Positions 54,199-62,409 of a stretch of 64,000 nucleotides of DNA are shown here, piece by piece. Origin of the DNA: an uncultured Bacilli bacterium (GTDB taxonomy: Bacteria > Bacillota_I > Bacilli_A > RF39 > UBA660); the NCBI GenBank assembly GCA_934122275.1, contig CAKOWI010000003.1:1-64000 (forward strand), read 5' to 3'. Under the pieces are notes generated by a model. That model was not told the origin of the DNA. It made no database searches and was given only the letters and a program-made list of their open reading frames with translations. The position numbers and the translations under genes are program-made. Within the stretch, counting starts at the first letter, position 1. The number at the start of each line of letters is the position of its first letter.

Positions 54199-54582
54199 CT
54201 AATTAAATGCTAGTTCAACATCTAAATTCTCATTTTGAATAGCTATATATAAAAATATTACACCACTAATTAAAATAAGTAATGAACCTAAAAATGATAG
54301 ATAAGTTAAGTTTTTCTTTCCATCAGAATCATCTTTATTTAATTCTATAACATCATCAAGTGATGTTTTTGCAAAATACATATATACTATAAGTAATATA
54401 GTAAATATAATTATCATTATATTTGTGTATTTTCTTCTACTATCAACATCATTATTTATAAAATATTTTCTTTCTAAATTATTAGAATAAAAACTTAAAA
54501 TGATTATACCTATATAAACTATCCAAACTATCTCTTCTGCTTTAAGTTCTTTTAATTTCTTATTTAACTCATTAACATTCAT
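54199..54582 (-). CDS. Membrane protein, 127 aa
   Basis: Three membrane helices (about 18-34, 53-70, 92-112) with charged linkers; not recognised. Weak ribosome site. It lies between the 111-residue gene and the SDR gene, all in the same direction. Confidence 0.6.
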   Translation of the reverse strand: MNVNELNKKLKELKAEEIVWIVYIGIIILSFYSNNLERKYFINNDVDSRRKYTNIMIIIFTILLIVYMYFAKTSLDDVIELNKDDSDGKKNLTYLSFLGSLLILISGVIFLYIAIQNENLDVELAFN

Positions 54583-54599
54583 ACTAAATTATATGCTTA

Positions 54600-55370
54600 T
54601 TATTTAAACATACTATATAATTTAACTAACTTAGACTGAATATATGGTGCTGTATAAATTTTTTTAGGTTTTTCATCTTCTACAGCTCTTACGATCTTTA
54701 TAACTATAGAGTCCAATTTCTTTACTTCTCCTAGTTTAAGTATAGCATGCTCTAAATTATATAATTCACCTTTTATATCTTCAAAATATTTTCCATCATT
54801 ATATTTACTATCTATAAAAACATTATTAAATCCAGTATGATATAATCCAGGTTCTATTATTATTACATTAACGTTTGAACCTTGCAAAAACAATTCTTTT
54901 TGAAGACAAGATGCCATACATGAAATACTAGCTTTTGTTGCTGAATATATACCAGTAAATGGTAAAGATAAATGTCCTATTAAAGATGACATAACAATAA
55001 TTCTTCCCTTATCTTTTTCCATCATTTGCTTTAGTACAAGTTTTAATAATCTAAATGATGAAAAAACGTTTATTTCAAAATTCTTTCTCATATCATCAAT
55101 ATCTGTTTCAATTATGGAACCTCCAACTGCAATTGCTGCATTATTAATTAAAACATCTATATTTAAATCTAATACCTTTTTTATATCCTGTTTTTTTGTA
55201 ATATCTATTTTCATGATAATTATATTTTCTAGATCATCTATCTTTTCTTTAAGATTACTTACTTCTTTATCCGCATGGCATGTTAAATACACAGTATTAC
55301 CCCTTTTTGCAAGAGTTAATGCAGTTAAATATCCTATACCTGATGCTGCACCTGTTATTAAAATATTCAT
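54600..55370 (-). CDS. Short-chain dehydrogenase/reductase
   Basis: 256 residues. Classical SDR: TGAASGIGYLTAL NAD(P) loop, NNAAIAVGG, catalytic Ser in MSSLIGH and Y-x3-K in YSATKAS. Substrate unknown. The ATG at 55370 follows GGTGAT; five upstream codons were dropped. Confidence 0.9.
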   Translation of the reverse strand: MNILITGAASGIGYLTALTLAKRGNTVYLTCHADKEVSNLKEKIDDLENIIIMKIDITKKQDIKKVLDLNIDVLINNAAIAVGGSIIETDIDDMRKNFEINVFSSFRLLKLVLKQMMEKDKGRIIVMSSLIGHLSLPFTGIYSATKASISCMASCLQKELFLQGSNVNVIIIEPGLYHTGFNNVFIDSKYNDGKYFEDIKGELYNLEHAILKLGEVKKLDSIVIKIVRAVEDEKPKKIYTAPYIQSKLVKLYSMFK

Positions 55371-55411
55371 AAAAAAAATCACCATTTATATGATGATCTT
55401 TTATAATAAAA

Positions 55412-56716
55412 TTATTCAGATAATAGTTTTTGATAAGCTTCTAATATCTCATATATGTTTGTACAACTCATAAAACAAATTGCAGCATTTTTATGTCTTA
55501 ATAATTTATCTACTGTATCTATAGAGATTTTTTCAGCACCTGGTATGTTTTTTATTAATTCATCACTTGATACATTAGGATAATCTTCTTTTCTTTCTCT
55601 ATCACAATGTATATCCATAACATATGCTTTATCAGCTAACTTTAAAACATCTATAAAATCATTCATTAAAGCTTTTGTTCTAGAATAAGTATTAGGTAAA
55701 AAAACTGCTACTATTTCCTTATCTGGATATTTTTGTCTTGCTGACTCTATCGTAACTTTTATTTCAGTTGGATGATGTGCATAATCATCAATAGTAACTA
55801 TGTCTTTAAATACTTTTTCTTTAAATCTTCTTTTAGCATTAGTAAACGTATGAAATAATCTATGTATTTCCTCTTTATCTATTTTTTGCAAATTACATAC
55901 AGTAATACATGCTAAAGAATTTAATACCATATGATTACCAAATACAGGTATTTCAAAATGACCATAGAATTTTTCATTCATATAAACATCAAATGAACTG
56001 CCTTCTTTACTTAGTTTAACGTTTTTTGCAACAACATCATTATTATCATTAAATCCATAATAAATAACTTTATTATTAAGTTTCATTTTTCTAACATTTA
56101 AATCATCACCACATGCAATTACTTCTTTTGCTTTATTTGAAAATTCTTCAAACGTTTTAATTATCTCATCAATATCTTTATAACATTCTGTGTGTTCTAA
56201 TTCAATATTAGTAACTACTGCATAATAAGGACTATACGATAAAAAATGTTTTTTATATTCACATGATTCTAAAACAAATAATTCATTTTTTTTATTTGCA
56301 TGACCTGATCCATCACCTATAAAATAATTACATCCAATAGTATTATTTAATATATTAGATATCATCTTACAAGTTGTTGTTTTACCATGCGTTCCGCACA
56401 CACTAATAGTTTTAAACTCTCTACTTAACATTCCTAATAATTCATTATATTCAATAAATTTTAGATTCATATTCTTAGCTCTAACTATTTCTGGATGTTC
56501 TAAACTAAATGCTTTAGAATAAGTAACTATTGTATCTTTATCTATATCATGATTACTATCATAATATATTTTTATATCTCTCTTATCTAATCCATCCTCA
56601 GTAAATTTATAGTCTTTATAATCATCATATCCAGAAACTTCATTTCCTAAATCGAAAAGTATTTCTGCTAGTGTTGCCATACCAGAACCTTTTATACCTA
56701 TACAATAATATTTCAT
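55412..56716 (-). CDS. murC: UDP-N-acetylmuramate--L-alanine ligase
   Basis: 434 residues. GIKGSGMATLAEIL opening, ATP loop CGTHGKTTTCKM, IDDYAHHPTE and FLPNTYSRT. Adds L-Ala to UDP-MurNAc. The ATG at 56716 is set by GAGGTGAGATCC. Not next to murD, which is 55 kb away at the window's start. Confidence 0.93.
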   Translation of the reverse strand: MKYYCIGIKGSGMATLAEILFDLGNEVSGYDDYKDYKFTEDGLDKRDIKIYYDSNHDIDKDTIVTYSKAFSLEHPEIVRAKNMNLKFIEYNELLGMLSREFKTISVCGTHGKTTTCKMISNILNNTIGCNYFIGDGSGHANKKNELFVLESCEYKKHFLSYSPYYAVVTNIELEHTECYKDIDEIIKTFEEFSNKAKEVIACGDDLNVRKMKLNNKVIYYGFNDNNDVVAKNVKLSKEGSSFDVYMNEKFYGHFEIPVFGNHMVLNSLACITVCNLQKIDKEEIHRLFHTFTNAKRRFKEKVFKDIVTIDDYAHHPTEIKVTIESARQKYPDKEIVAVFLPNTYSRTKALMNDFIDVLKLADKAYVMDIHCDRERKEDYPNVSSDELIKNIPGAEKISIDTVDKLLRHKNAAICFMSCTNIYEILEAYQKLLSE

Positions 56717-56802
56717 GGATCTCACCTCTTTATAATTATATCACTTTTTAATAAAAAACTGTATGAAATTATTATCATTTATGTTATAATCTTTTTGTAA
56801 TT

Positions 56803-56889
56803 GCCGGTATGGCGGAATTGGTAGACGCGCTGGACTCAAAATCCAGTGATAGCAATATCGTATCGGTTCGACCCCGATTACCGGCACCA
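56803..56889 (+). tRNA. tRNA-Leu(CAA)
   Basis: 87 bases with encoded CCA. Acceptor GCCGGTA/TACCGGC, anticodon stem CTGGA/TCCAG with loop CTCAAAA, long variable arm TGATAGCAATATCGTATCG, T-arm GGTTCGACCCC. Confidence 0.93.
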
Positions 56890-56901
56890 ATATTTAATAA
56901 T

Positions 56902-56925
56902 AAATCCTAGTTTAGGATTTTTATT
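56902..56925 (+). terminator. tRNA-Leu terminator
   Basis: AAATCCTA/TAGGATTT stem followed by a U-rich tail. Confidence 0.7.
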
Positions 56926-56945
56926 TTATATAAAAGGTGATTAAA

Positions 56946-57554
56946 ATGAACAATGAAAATCATTTATACAATGATGATGAAAACAAATTAAATAAGAGTT
57001 TAGAAGAATTTAATAAACTTAAAAATGATGTATTTCTTATAGTAGAATCAAAAAGAAAAAGATCGTCAAAAAAACCAATTGATATATTTGAAGAAGTATT
57101 TGATGATAAAAAATATAATAAATACACACAAGATGAAATACAAAAAATGTTGGATTACTTATGTCTTGAATATAGTATAAATTATTTAGATAATAAAGAT
57201 GATAAGTATAAAAAAATTTTATTAAAAAAGCTACTTAAAGATTTAAAAGAATTTGAAAGTAATAGCAAGCAAAAATATACTGATAATTTATATAATACCC
57301 AACTTGCTGACCTAACATTTTCAGAAGCAATAATAACCAATCAAAGAAAAAAATGGTGGAAAGTTTATAACAAATATTATATCTTATTATTAAAGAAGTT
57401 ATATGAACTAAATCTTGATTCTGATATTATAAGAAATCCTGAGCATTATTTTTCTACACCAAGAGATATCTATGAAACTTGTAAAAAATATTATAATATG
57501 TCCCAAGATGAGATAAAAGATGCTCTTGAAAAATTAGAAAAAATTAAGAAATAG
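56946..57554 (+). CDS. Hypothetical protein, 202 aa
   Basis: Lys/Asp/Glu-rich soluble protein with predicted helices; not recognised. The ATG at 56946 is fixed by AAGGTGATTAAA; a GTG three codons earlier is part of that site. Convergent with scpB. Confidence 0.7.
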   Translation: MNNENHLYNDDENKLNKSLEEFNKLKNDVFLIVESKRKRSSKKPIDIFEEVFDDKKYNKYTQDEIQKMLDYLCLEYSINYLDNKDDKYKKILLKKLLKDLKEFESNSKQKYTDNLYNTQLADLTFSEAIITNQRKKWWKVYNKYYILLLKKLYELNLDSDIIRNPEHYFSTPRDIYETCKKYYNMSQDEIKDALEKLEKIKK

Positions 57555-57576
57555 CACTAGCTATTTCTTTTTTATT
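57547..57576. terminator. Bidirectional terminator
   Basis: AAGAAATAGC/GCTATTTCTT stem with T6, between convergent genes. Confidence 0.75.
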
Positions 57577-58129
57577 GCTCTTTATATTTAGATTCAAATA
57601 AATCCTTTTCTTCGTCTTCTATTTCTATATTTTCCTTTAATTTTGGAAGTTCATCTAATGATGATAAATTAAAATAATCTAAGAATTTATCAGTAGTTTT
57701 ATAAAGCATTGGTTTACCTGGCATCTCGCTTCTACCAGCTAAATCAATTAGTCCTCTATAAAGTAATTTTCTTACTATATCGCGGCTTGACACACCTCTT
57801 ATTTCATCAATCATACCAACCGATATAGGACCATTATATGCTATTATAGCAAGTGTTTCTAGTGCTGATTGTGAAAAGGTAGATAATATAGATTTATCTA
57901 CTAATGATTCATAATATTTTTTATGTTCTTCTTTTGTTGTTAGTTTATATTTATTTCCTAAATAAACTAACTTTAGTCCTCTTTTTTCATCTTCTAAACT
58001 AATTTTATATTCCTCGAGTAAATTTAATGCTTCTTCTTCAGTAATATCTAAAACCCTAGCTATATCCTCTTTAGATATTCCATCTTCTCCAGTAACAAAA
58101 AGCAAACCTTCTAAAACACCAATTTTCAT
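57572..58129 (-). CDS. scpB: Chromosome segregation protein ScpB
   Basis: 185 residues. LEGLLFVTGEDGISKEDIARVL, then a second winged helix with QSALETLAIIAYNGPISVGMIDEIRGVSS. Partner of SMC and ScpA. The ATG at 58129 follows AGGTGA, which lies in the end of scpA. Confidence 0.93.
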   Translation of the reverse strand: MKIGVLEGLLFVTGEDGISKEDIARVLDITEEEALNLLEEYKISLEDEKRGLKLVYLGNKYKLTTKEEHKKYYESLVDKSILSTFSQSALETLAIIAYNGPISVGMIDEIRGVSSRDIVRKLLYRGLIDLAGRSEMPGKPMLYKTTDKFLDYFNLSSLDELPKLKENIEIEDEEKDLFESKYKEQ

Positions 58130-58130
58130 A

Positions 58131-58856
58131 CTACTCACCTTCTTTTAATGAAATTAATATATTGTTAAAATTACTTTCTTGAGTAATTAATATTTCATTT
58201 TTTTTAGCTAATTCTAATATAGATAAAAAGTTAACAATTACTTCTTCTTTTGTTTCTACGTCAAATAGTTCTATAAAAGATACTTTTTTCTTCCTTTTTA
58301 ATATATTTCTTATATTATTAACTCTTTCAGCAACAGATAATTCTTTTTTAGTTATTTTAGTTGATAATGGCTTATCTAACTCTTTTCTCTTAATAAGCTC
58401 ATTAAATGCATTTATTAGATCATTAACACCAAGGTTATTTTCATTTTTCTCTTCTTTTACAAAGTAATTTAAATTAAATGGTTCTTTTGTAAAAATCATT
58501 TTACGTGAAGATTCTAATTCTTTAAACTCAGATGTAACTTCTTTATATCTTTTATATATAAGTAATTTTTCTATTAAAACTTCTCTTGGATCTTCTTCAT
58601 ATTCATCAGTTTCTTCTAATTGTTTCTTTGGTAGCAATAACTTTGATTTCATCTCTATTAATTCAGCTGCCATAACAAGATATTCACTAGCTACTGATAG
58701 ATTAAGTTCTTTCATACTTTCTATATAATCTAAATATTGTTTCGTAATAGTTTCTATTTTAATATCATATATGTCTATATTATCTTCTTTTATTAAATGC
58801 AATAAAAGGTCTAGTGGACCTTCAAATTTATCAATCATAACTTTATAACTATTCAA
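58131..58856 (-). CDS. scpA: Chromosome segregation protein ScpA
   Basis: 241 residues. KVMIDKFEGPLDLLLHLIKEDNIDIYDI is the kleisin N-terminus that binds the SMC neck; the C-terminal winged helix starts near 170. UUG start seven bases after AGGTG. Bridges the SMC head pair. Confidence 0.93.
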   Translation of the reverse strand: MNSYKVMIDKFEGPLDLLLHLIKEDNIDIYDIKIETITKQYLDYIESMKELNLSVASEYLVMAAELIEMKSKLLLPKKQLEETDEYEEDPREVLIEKLLIYKRYKEVTSEFKELESSRKMIFTKEPFNLNYFVKEEKNENNLGVNDLINAFNELIKRKELDKPLSTKITKKELSVAERVNNIRNILKRKKKVSFIELFDVETKEEVIVNFLSILELAKKNEILITQESNFNNILISLKEGE

Positions 58857-58933
58857 AATAAATCACCTATTTCCTAAATTATTATAACATAATAACTTAA
58901 AAAAACTAAGAATTATTCTTAGTTTAAATAGTA

Positions 58934-60154
58934 TTATACTGGTTTAACAACAATAGAACTATAAATATACGTCTTATTTCTTTTGGATTTATGTTTTTTA
59001 TATGAGTAATAATACTTATATCCAAAATAAAGATTAGTATTTGAGCAATCCAAATACTTGCCATTTACTTTTGTATTTTTAGGAAAATCTTCACACTTAA
59101 CCTTATTATCAAGCACACTTATGTTTATACCATTTTCATCTTTTGAAACTGTTTCCGCATAAACTTCCATATTATTATTTAATTTAGTCCAAGTAACATA
59201 ATTTTTTCCTTTATGTCCCACTAATTTCAAATAATTTTTATCATTTACAATCATATATTTATCATCTATATAATATATCTTATTGTATTTCTTTCCCACA
59301 TACACTTCTTTATTTTCAAAATCATATATATGTATTCTATTTCCCTTATTAATAGCTAAAAATTTATCATTAACTATATGTGCAGTATATCCTTCATATT
59401 CATCAATACTTGATACTTTTCTTAAGTTTTGATCATACACATAATTATTTGTTATAAAATAACTATTTTTAGTATTACCAATTACATTTAATACACCTGA
59501 TAGTTTAAATTTCCCACTATTTATATCTAAAATACGTTTTGCATCATTTTCATAATTACTATGAAATAAAATATAATTGGTGTTAATTAACTCTTTCGAA
59601 TAATAAAGGTTATAAATATCATAATCAACAATATACTTTTTTAACTTTAAGTCATAATATGCACTTTCAATACCACTTTTTAGTATAACTCCTTTAAGTC
59701 TATTATTGTTATATACAGGTTCTATATACCAATATTTATTATCATCTATATCAAACTCATATATATTTTTATTCTTTTTATAATCATAAAGAAAATATTT
59801 ATAATTATCATAAACAACTAAATAATCTTCAGTAACATCAAGTCTAAAAACGTTACATCCATCATTTTTGCATATATATTTTCCTAACTTTTCTGATTTC
59901 AAATCTTTTTCATCTATTATTTTTTTATATACACCATCTATCTTTTTATTATAGATATATGTTACATCACCCTTTTTTCCATCATAAACAGTTTCATATT
60001 TTTTATTGACATAGTTAGGTTCTATTACTATATTATAATTCTTACTATTAGAACTCTTCTTGTTAAAAAATGAAATTGACACAGTCGTAATTATTAATAA
60101 TACTAGTACTAATTTAAACGTATTGTTAAACCTACTTTCTTTAGCTATATCCAT
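58934..60154 (-). CDS. Membrane-anchored protein of unknown function, 406 aa
   Basis: One N-terminal helix (about residues 16-34), then a large Lys/Tyr/Asn-rich extracellular domain with repeated beta-strand-like segments (YLVVYDNYKYFLYDYKKNKN, IHIYDFENKEVYV), perhaps a propeller. Not recognised. The ATG at 60154 is set by AGGTGATTAAT. Confidence 0.7.
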   Translation of the reverse strand: MDIAKESRFNNTFKLVLVLLIITTVSISFFNKKSSNSKNYNIVIEPNYVNKKYETVYDGKKGDVTYIYNKKIDGVYKKIIDEKDLKSEKLGKYICKNDGCNVFRLDVTEDYLVVYDNYKYFLYDYKKNKNIYEFDIDDNKYWYIEPVYNNNRLKGVILKSGIESAYYDLKLKKYIVDYDIYNLYYSKELINTNYILFHSNYENDAKRILDINSGKFKLSGVLNVIGNTKNSYFITNNYVYDQNLRKVSSIDEYEGYTAHIVNDKFLAINKGNRIHIYDFENKEVYVGKKYNKIYYIDDKYMIVNDKNYLKLVGHKGKNYVTWTKLNNNMEVYAETVSKDENGINISVLDNKVKCEDFPKNTKVNGKYLDCSNTNLYFGYKYYYSYKKHKSKRNKTYIYSSIVVKPV

Positions 60155-60264
60155 ATTAATCACCTATCCTAGTTAAATATTAACATGAGAACAAACACTA
60201 GTCAATATAAATAAACAGTTGTTAATCTATCTTATATTTGATACAATTTATAAAGGTGATTGCT

Positions 60265-60567
60265 TTGAAAAAGTTTACTATGAAAGATGAAGAGTTTATT
60301 TGTGAAAATTGTGGAAATAAGGTTGATAAATTAAATTATACTGCTAGAGATCATTGTCCATACTGTTTATATTCAAAACACGTAGATATAAATCCTGGAG
60401 ATAGATTAAATAAATGTAAGGGTCTACTAAAACCAATTGATATAGAAAAATTTAAGAATACATATAAAATAATATATAAATGTGAAAAATGCGGGAAATT
60501 ACATAAAAACATAATGGCAAGTGATGATAATATTGATGCCATAATTGAACTATCAAAAAAGAATTAA
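60265..60567 (+). CDS. RNHCP-type zinc-ribbon protein
   Basis: About 100 residues with three Cys pairs: CENCG, CPYCL and CEKCG. The phrase ARDHCPYCLYSKHVDINPGDR is the RNHCP-domain signature. UUG start six bases after AGGTG; an ATG five codons later is the alternative. Function unknown. Confidence 0.85.
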   Translation: MKKFTMKDEEFICENCGNKVDKLNYTARDHCPYCLYSKHVDINPGDRLNKCKGLLKPIDIEKFKNTYKIIYKCEKCGKLHKNIMASDDNIDAIIELSKKN

Positions 60568-60590
60568 CGAGTGTTAGTTAATTCTTTTTA
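60561..60590. terminator. Terminator between convergent genes
   Basis: GAATTAAC/GTTAATTC stem with T5. Confidence 0.7.
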
Positions 60591-60845
60591 TTTTTTATAG
60601 AAAGTTACAGATTCAGTATAGTTTATTCCGTCATCAAAATAATGATTATATGTTTCTATTTCTCCATACTTACCACAACCTATAACTAAGTTTTTAATCA
60701 CATTAAGTTTTGATTTAAGTGTAACATCACTACCCTTATCACTGCCGGATGCAACTGCGACAAAAAAATCACCATTTGTTAAAGCATTATCTAAATTAAC
60801 ACCAAACATTGGATCACTAACGTGACATAAAAAATCATTTTTCAT
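60588..60845 (-). CDS. Hypothetical protein, 85 aa
   Basis: MKNDFLCHVSDPMFGVNLDNAL..., small and soluble, not recognised. AAAGGATGGTACT before the ATG supports translation. Stands alone. Confidence 0.6.
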   Translation of the reverse strand: MKNDFLCHVSDPMFGVNLDNALTNGDFFVAVASGSDKGSDVTLKSKLNVIKNLVIGCGKYGEIETYNHYFDDGINYTESVTFYKK

Positions 60846-60946
60846 AGTACCATCCTTTCATTATATTTTTACAACAGCCCTTTTTAATGCGGGTAATTAA
60901 AATGATAGCACTATATATTATGTTTGTCAAACATTTTTATATTAAA

Positions 60947-62017
60947 TTATTCATCTGTGTTAGTTAGATTTTTTGTATCAACATTATTAATTGCATCAAA
61001 TCTCTTAGATATTTTATCAGTAGTAATATGAATATCATTAGCATCACGACTTACTGCATCAATACTTCTAGATAATTTATCCCATCTTTCTTTATATCTT
61101 TTAAAGTCAATCGATAATTTATTTAATTCTTCATGAATTACACTAGTATATTTATCTTTTTCAATATTCTTAATAATTAATTCTATAGTAGTTAATGTAC
61201 TCATTAAAGTAGTTGGAGATGCTATCCATACTCTTTTTTTATAAGCATATTCTATTATATCTGAATGATATGCATTTAGCTCTGCAAATATAGCTTCTGC
61301 TGGTAAAAACATTATAGCTTGATTACTTGTTACACCATCTATTATATATTTATCTGCTATCGCATCTATGTGTTTTTTAACATCCATTTTAAACATTTTT
61401 TCAGCATTTTGTCTTTCTACTATACCAGCTTTTTTATCTATCATTAATCTATAATTATCAAGTGGAAATTTTGAATCTATCGCTATAGTACCTAATGGTT
61501 CTGGTGCAAACAAAACACAATCAGCAATAACACCAGTATTAAATGTATATTGTAGTTTGTATATTTTATCATTATTATCACCAAATACACTAACTAAAAT
61601 ATGTTTTAAATTTACTTCACCAAATATACCTCTAGTTTTCTTATCTGTAAGAATAGATTGTAGTGAAATTATATCAGTAGACAAACTATCTATTTTCTTT
61701 TGAGCTTCATCTATTTTTGATAATCTTTCTAATACCGAAGTAAAAGTTTTATTAGTTTTTTCAAAATTAACGTCTAATCTTTCATTAACATGATCATTTA
61801 TTAAGTTTAATTTTTTTTCTATTCTATCATTTAACCTTTCAAAATCAGCATTTAAATTATTATTTACGCCTTCTTTAAATTCACCAAGTTCTTTTATCAT
61901 ACTAGTTTCTAATCTTCCTAAACGCTCCGTAATATTGCTTTCATTTATGTTTTTAGATATAGAAAAGATAACTAATATTACTATCAAGATAAGTAATCCA
62001 ATTATTATATATTCCAT
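60947..62017 (-). CDS. rmuC: RmuC family DNA-recombination protein
   Basis: 356 residues. N-terminal membrane helix (residues 3-22), a coiled coil to about 130, then the RmuC nuclease-like domain with IAIDSKFPLDNYR and MFLPAEAIFAELNAYHSDI. Limits recombination at inverted repeats in E. coli. AGGAGGTACAGT before ATG. Confidence 0.93.
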   Translation of the reverse strand: MEYIIIGLLILIVILVIFSISKNINESNITERLGRLETSMIKELGEFKEGVNNNLNADFERLNDRIEKKLNLINDHVNERLDVNFEKTNKTFTSVLERLSKIDEAQKKIDSLSTDIISLQSILTDKKTRGIFGEVNLKHILVSVFGDNNDKIYKLQYTFNTGVIADCVLFAPEPLGTIAIDSKFPLDNYRLMIDKKAGIVERQNAEKMFKMDVKKHIDAIADKYIIDGVTSNQAIMFLPAEAIFAELNAYHSDIIEYAYKKRVWIASPTTLMSTLTTIELIIKNIEKDKYTSVIHEELNKLSIDFKRYKERWDKLSRSIDAVSRDANDIHITTDKISKRFDAINNVDTKNLTNTDE

Positions 62018-62082
62018 ACTGTACCTCCTACAAATAATTATACATCATAACTAGTTTTATTAGTATATTATAAATTAAAACT

Positions 62083-62358
62083 TTACATATATTTCTTTAT
62101 TTTTTCTATACCACCATTTATACTGTAGCAACTATAGCCCATAGCATTTAAAATTTTTGCACAAAATAAGCTAATTTCCCCTTTACTACAAATAAGATAA
62201 TACGTTTTATTTTTATCTAAATATTTTTCTGGATTTTTAAGTAAAACTAATCTTGGTATATTTGTTCCACTATTTAAATTAACTTTTTGATACTCACTTT
62301 TTGTTCTTACATCAATTATATTTTCTCTATCTTTAACATCACCAAATTCTATTTGCAT
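62083..62358 (-). CDS. Rhodanese-like single-domain protein
   Basis: 91 residues. IIDVRTKSEYQ opening, then the active-site cysteine in YYLICSKGEIS and the helix CAKILNAMGYSCYSINGGI. Possible sulfur carrier or sulfurtransferase. Confidence 0.85.
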   Translation of the reverse strand: MQIEFGDVKDRENIIDVRTKSEYQKVNLNSGTNIPRLVLLKNPEKYLDKNKTYYLICSKGEISLFCAKILNAMGYSCYSINGGIEKIKKYM

Positions 62359-62382
62359 ATTATCACCATAATAACTTATGAA

Positions 62383-62409
62383 AAAAAGTACTTTTTGAAA
62401 AGTACTTTT
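62383..62409 (-). terminator. Terminator after the coupling-protein gene
   Basis: AAAAGTACTTTT...AAAAGTACTTTTTTT on the minus strand. Confidence 0.65.
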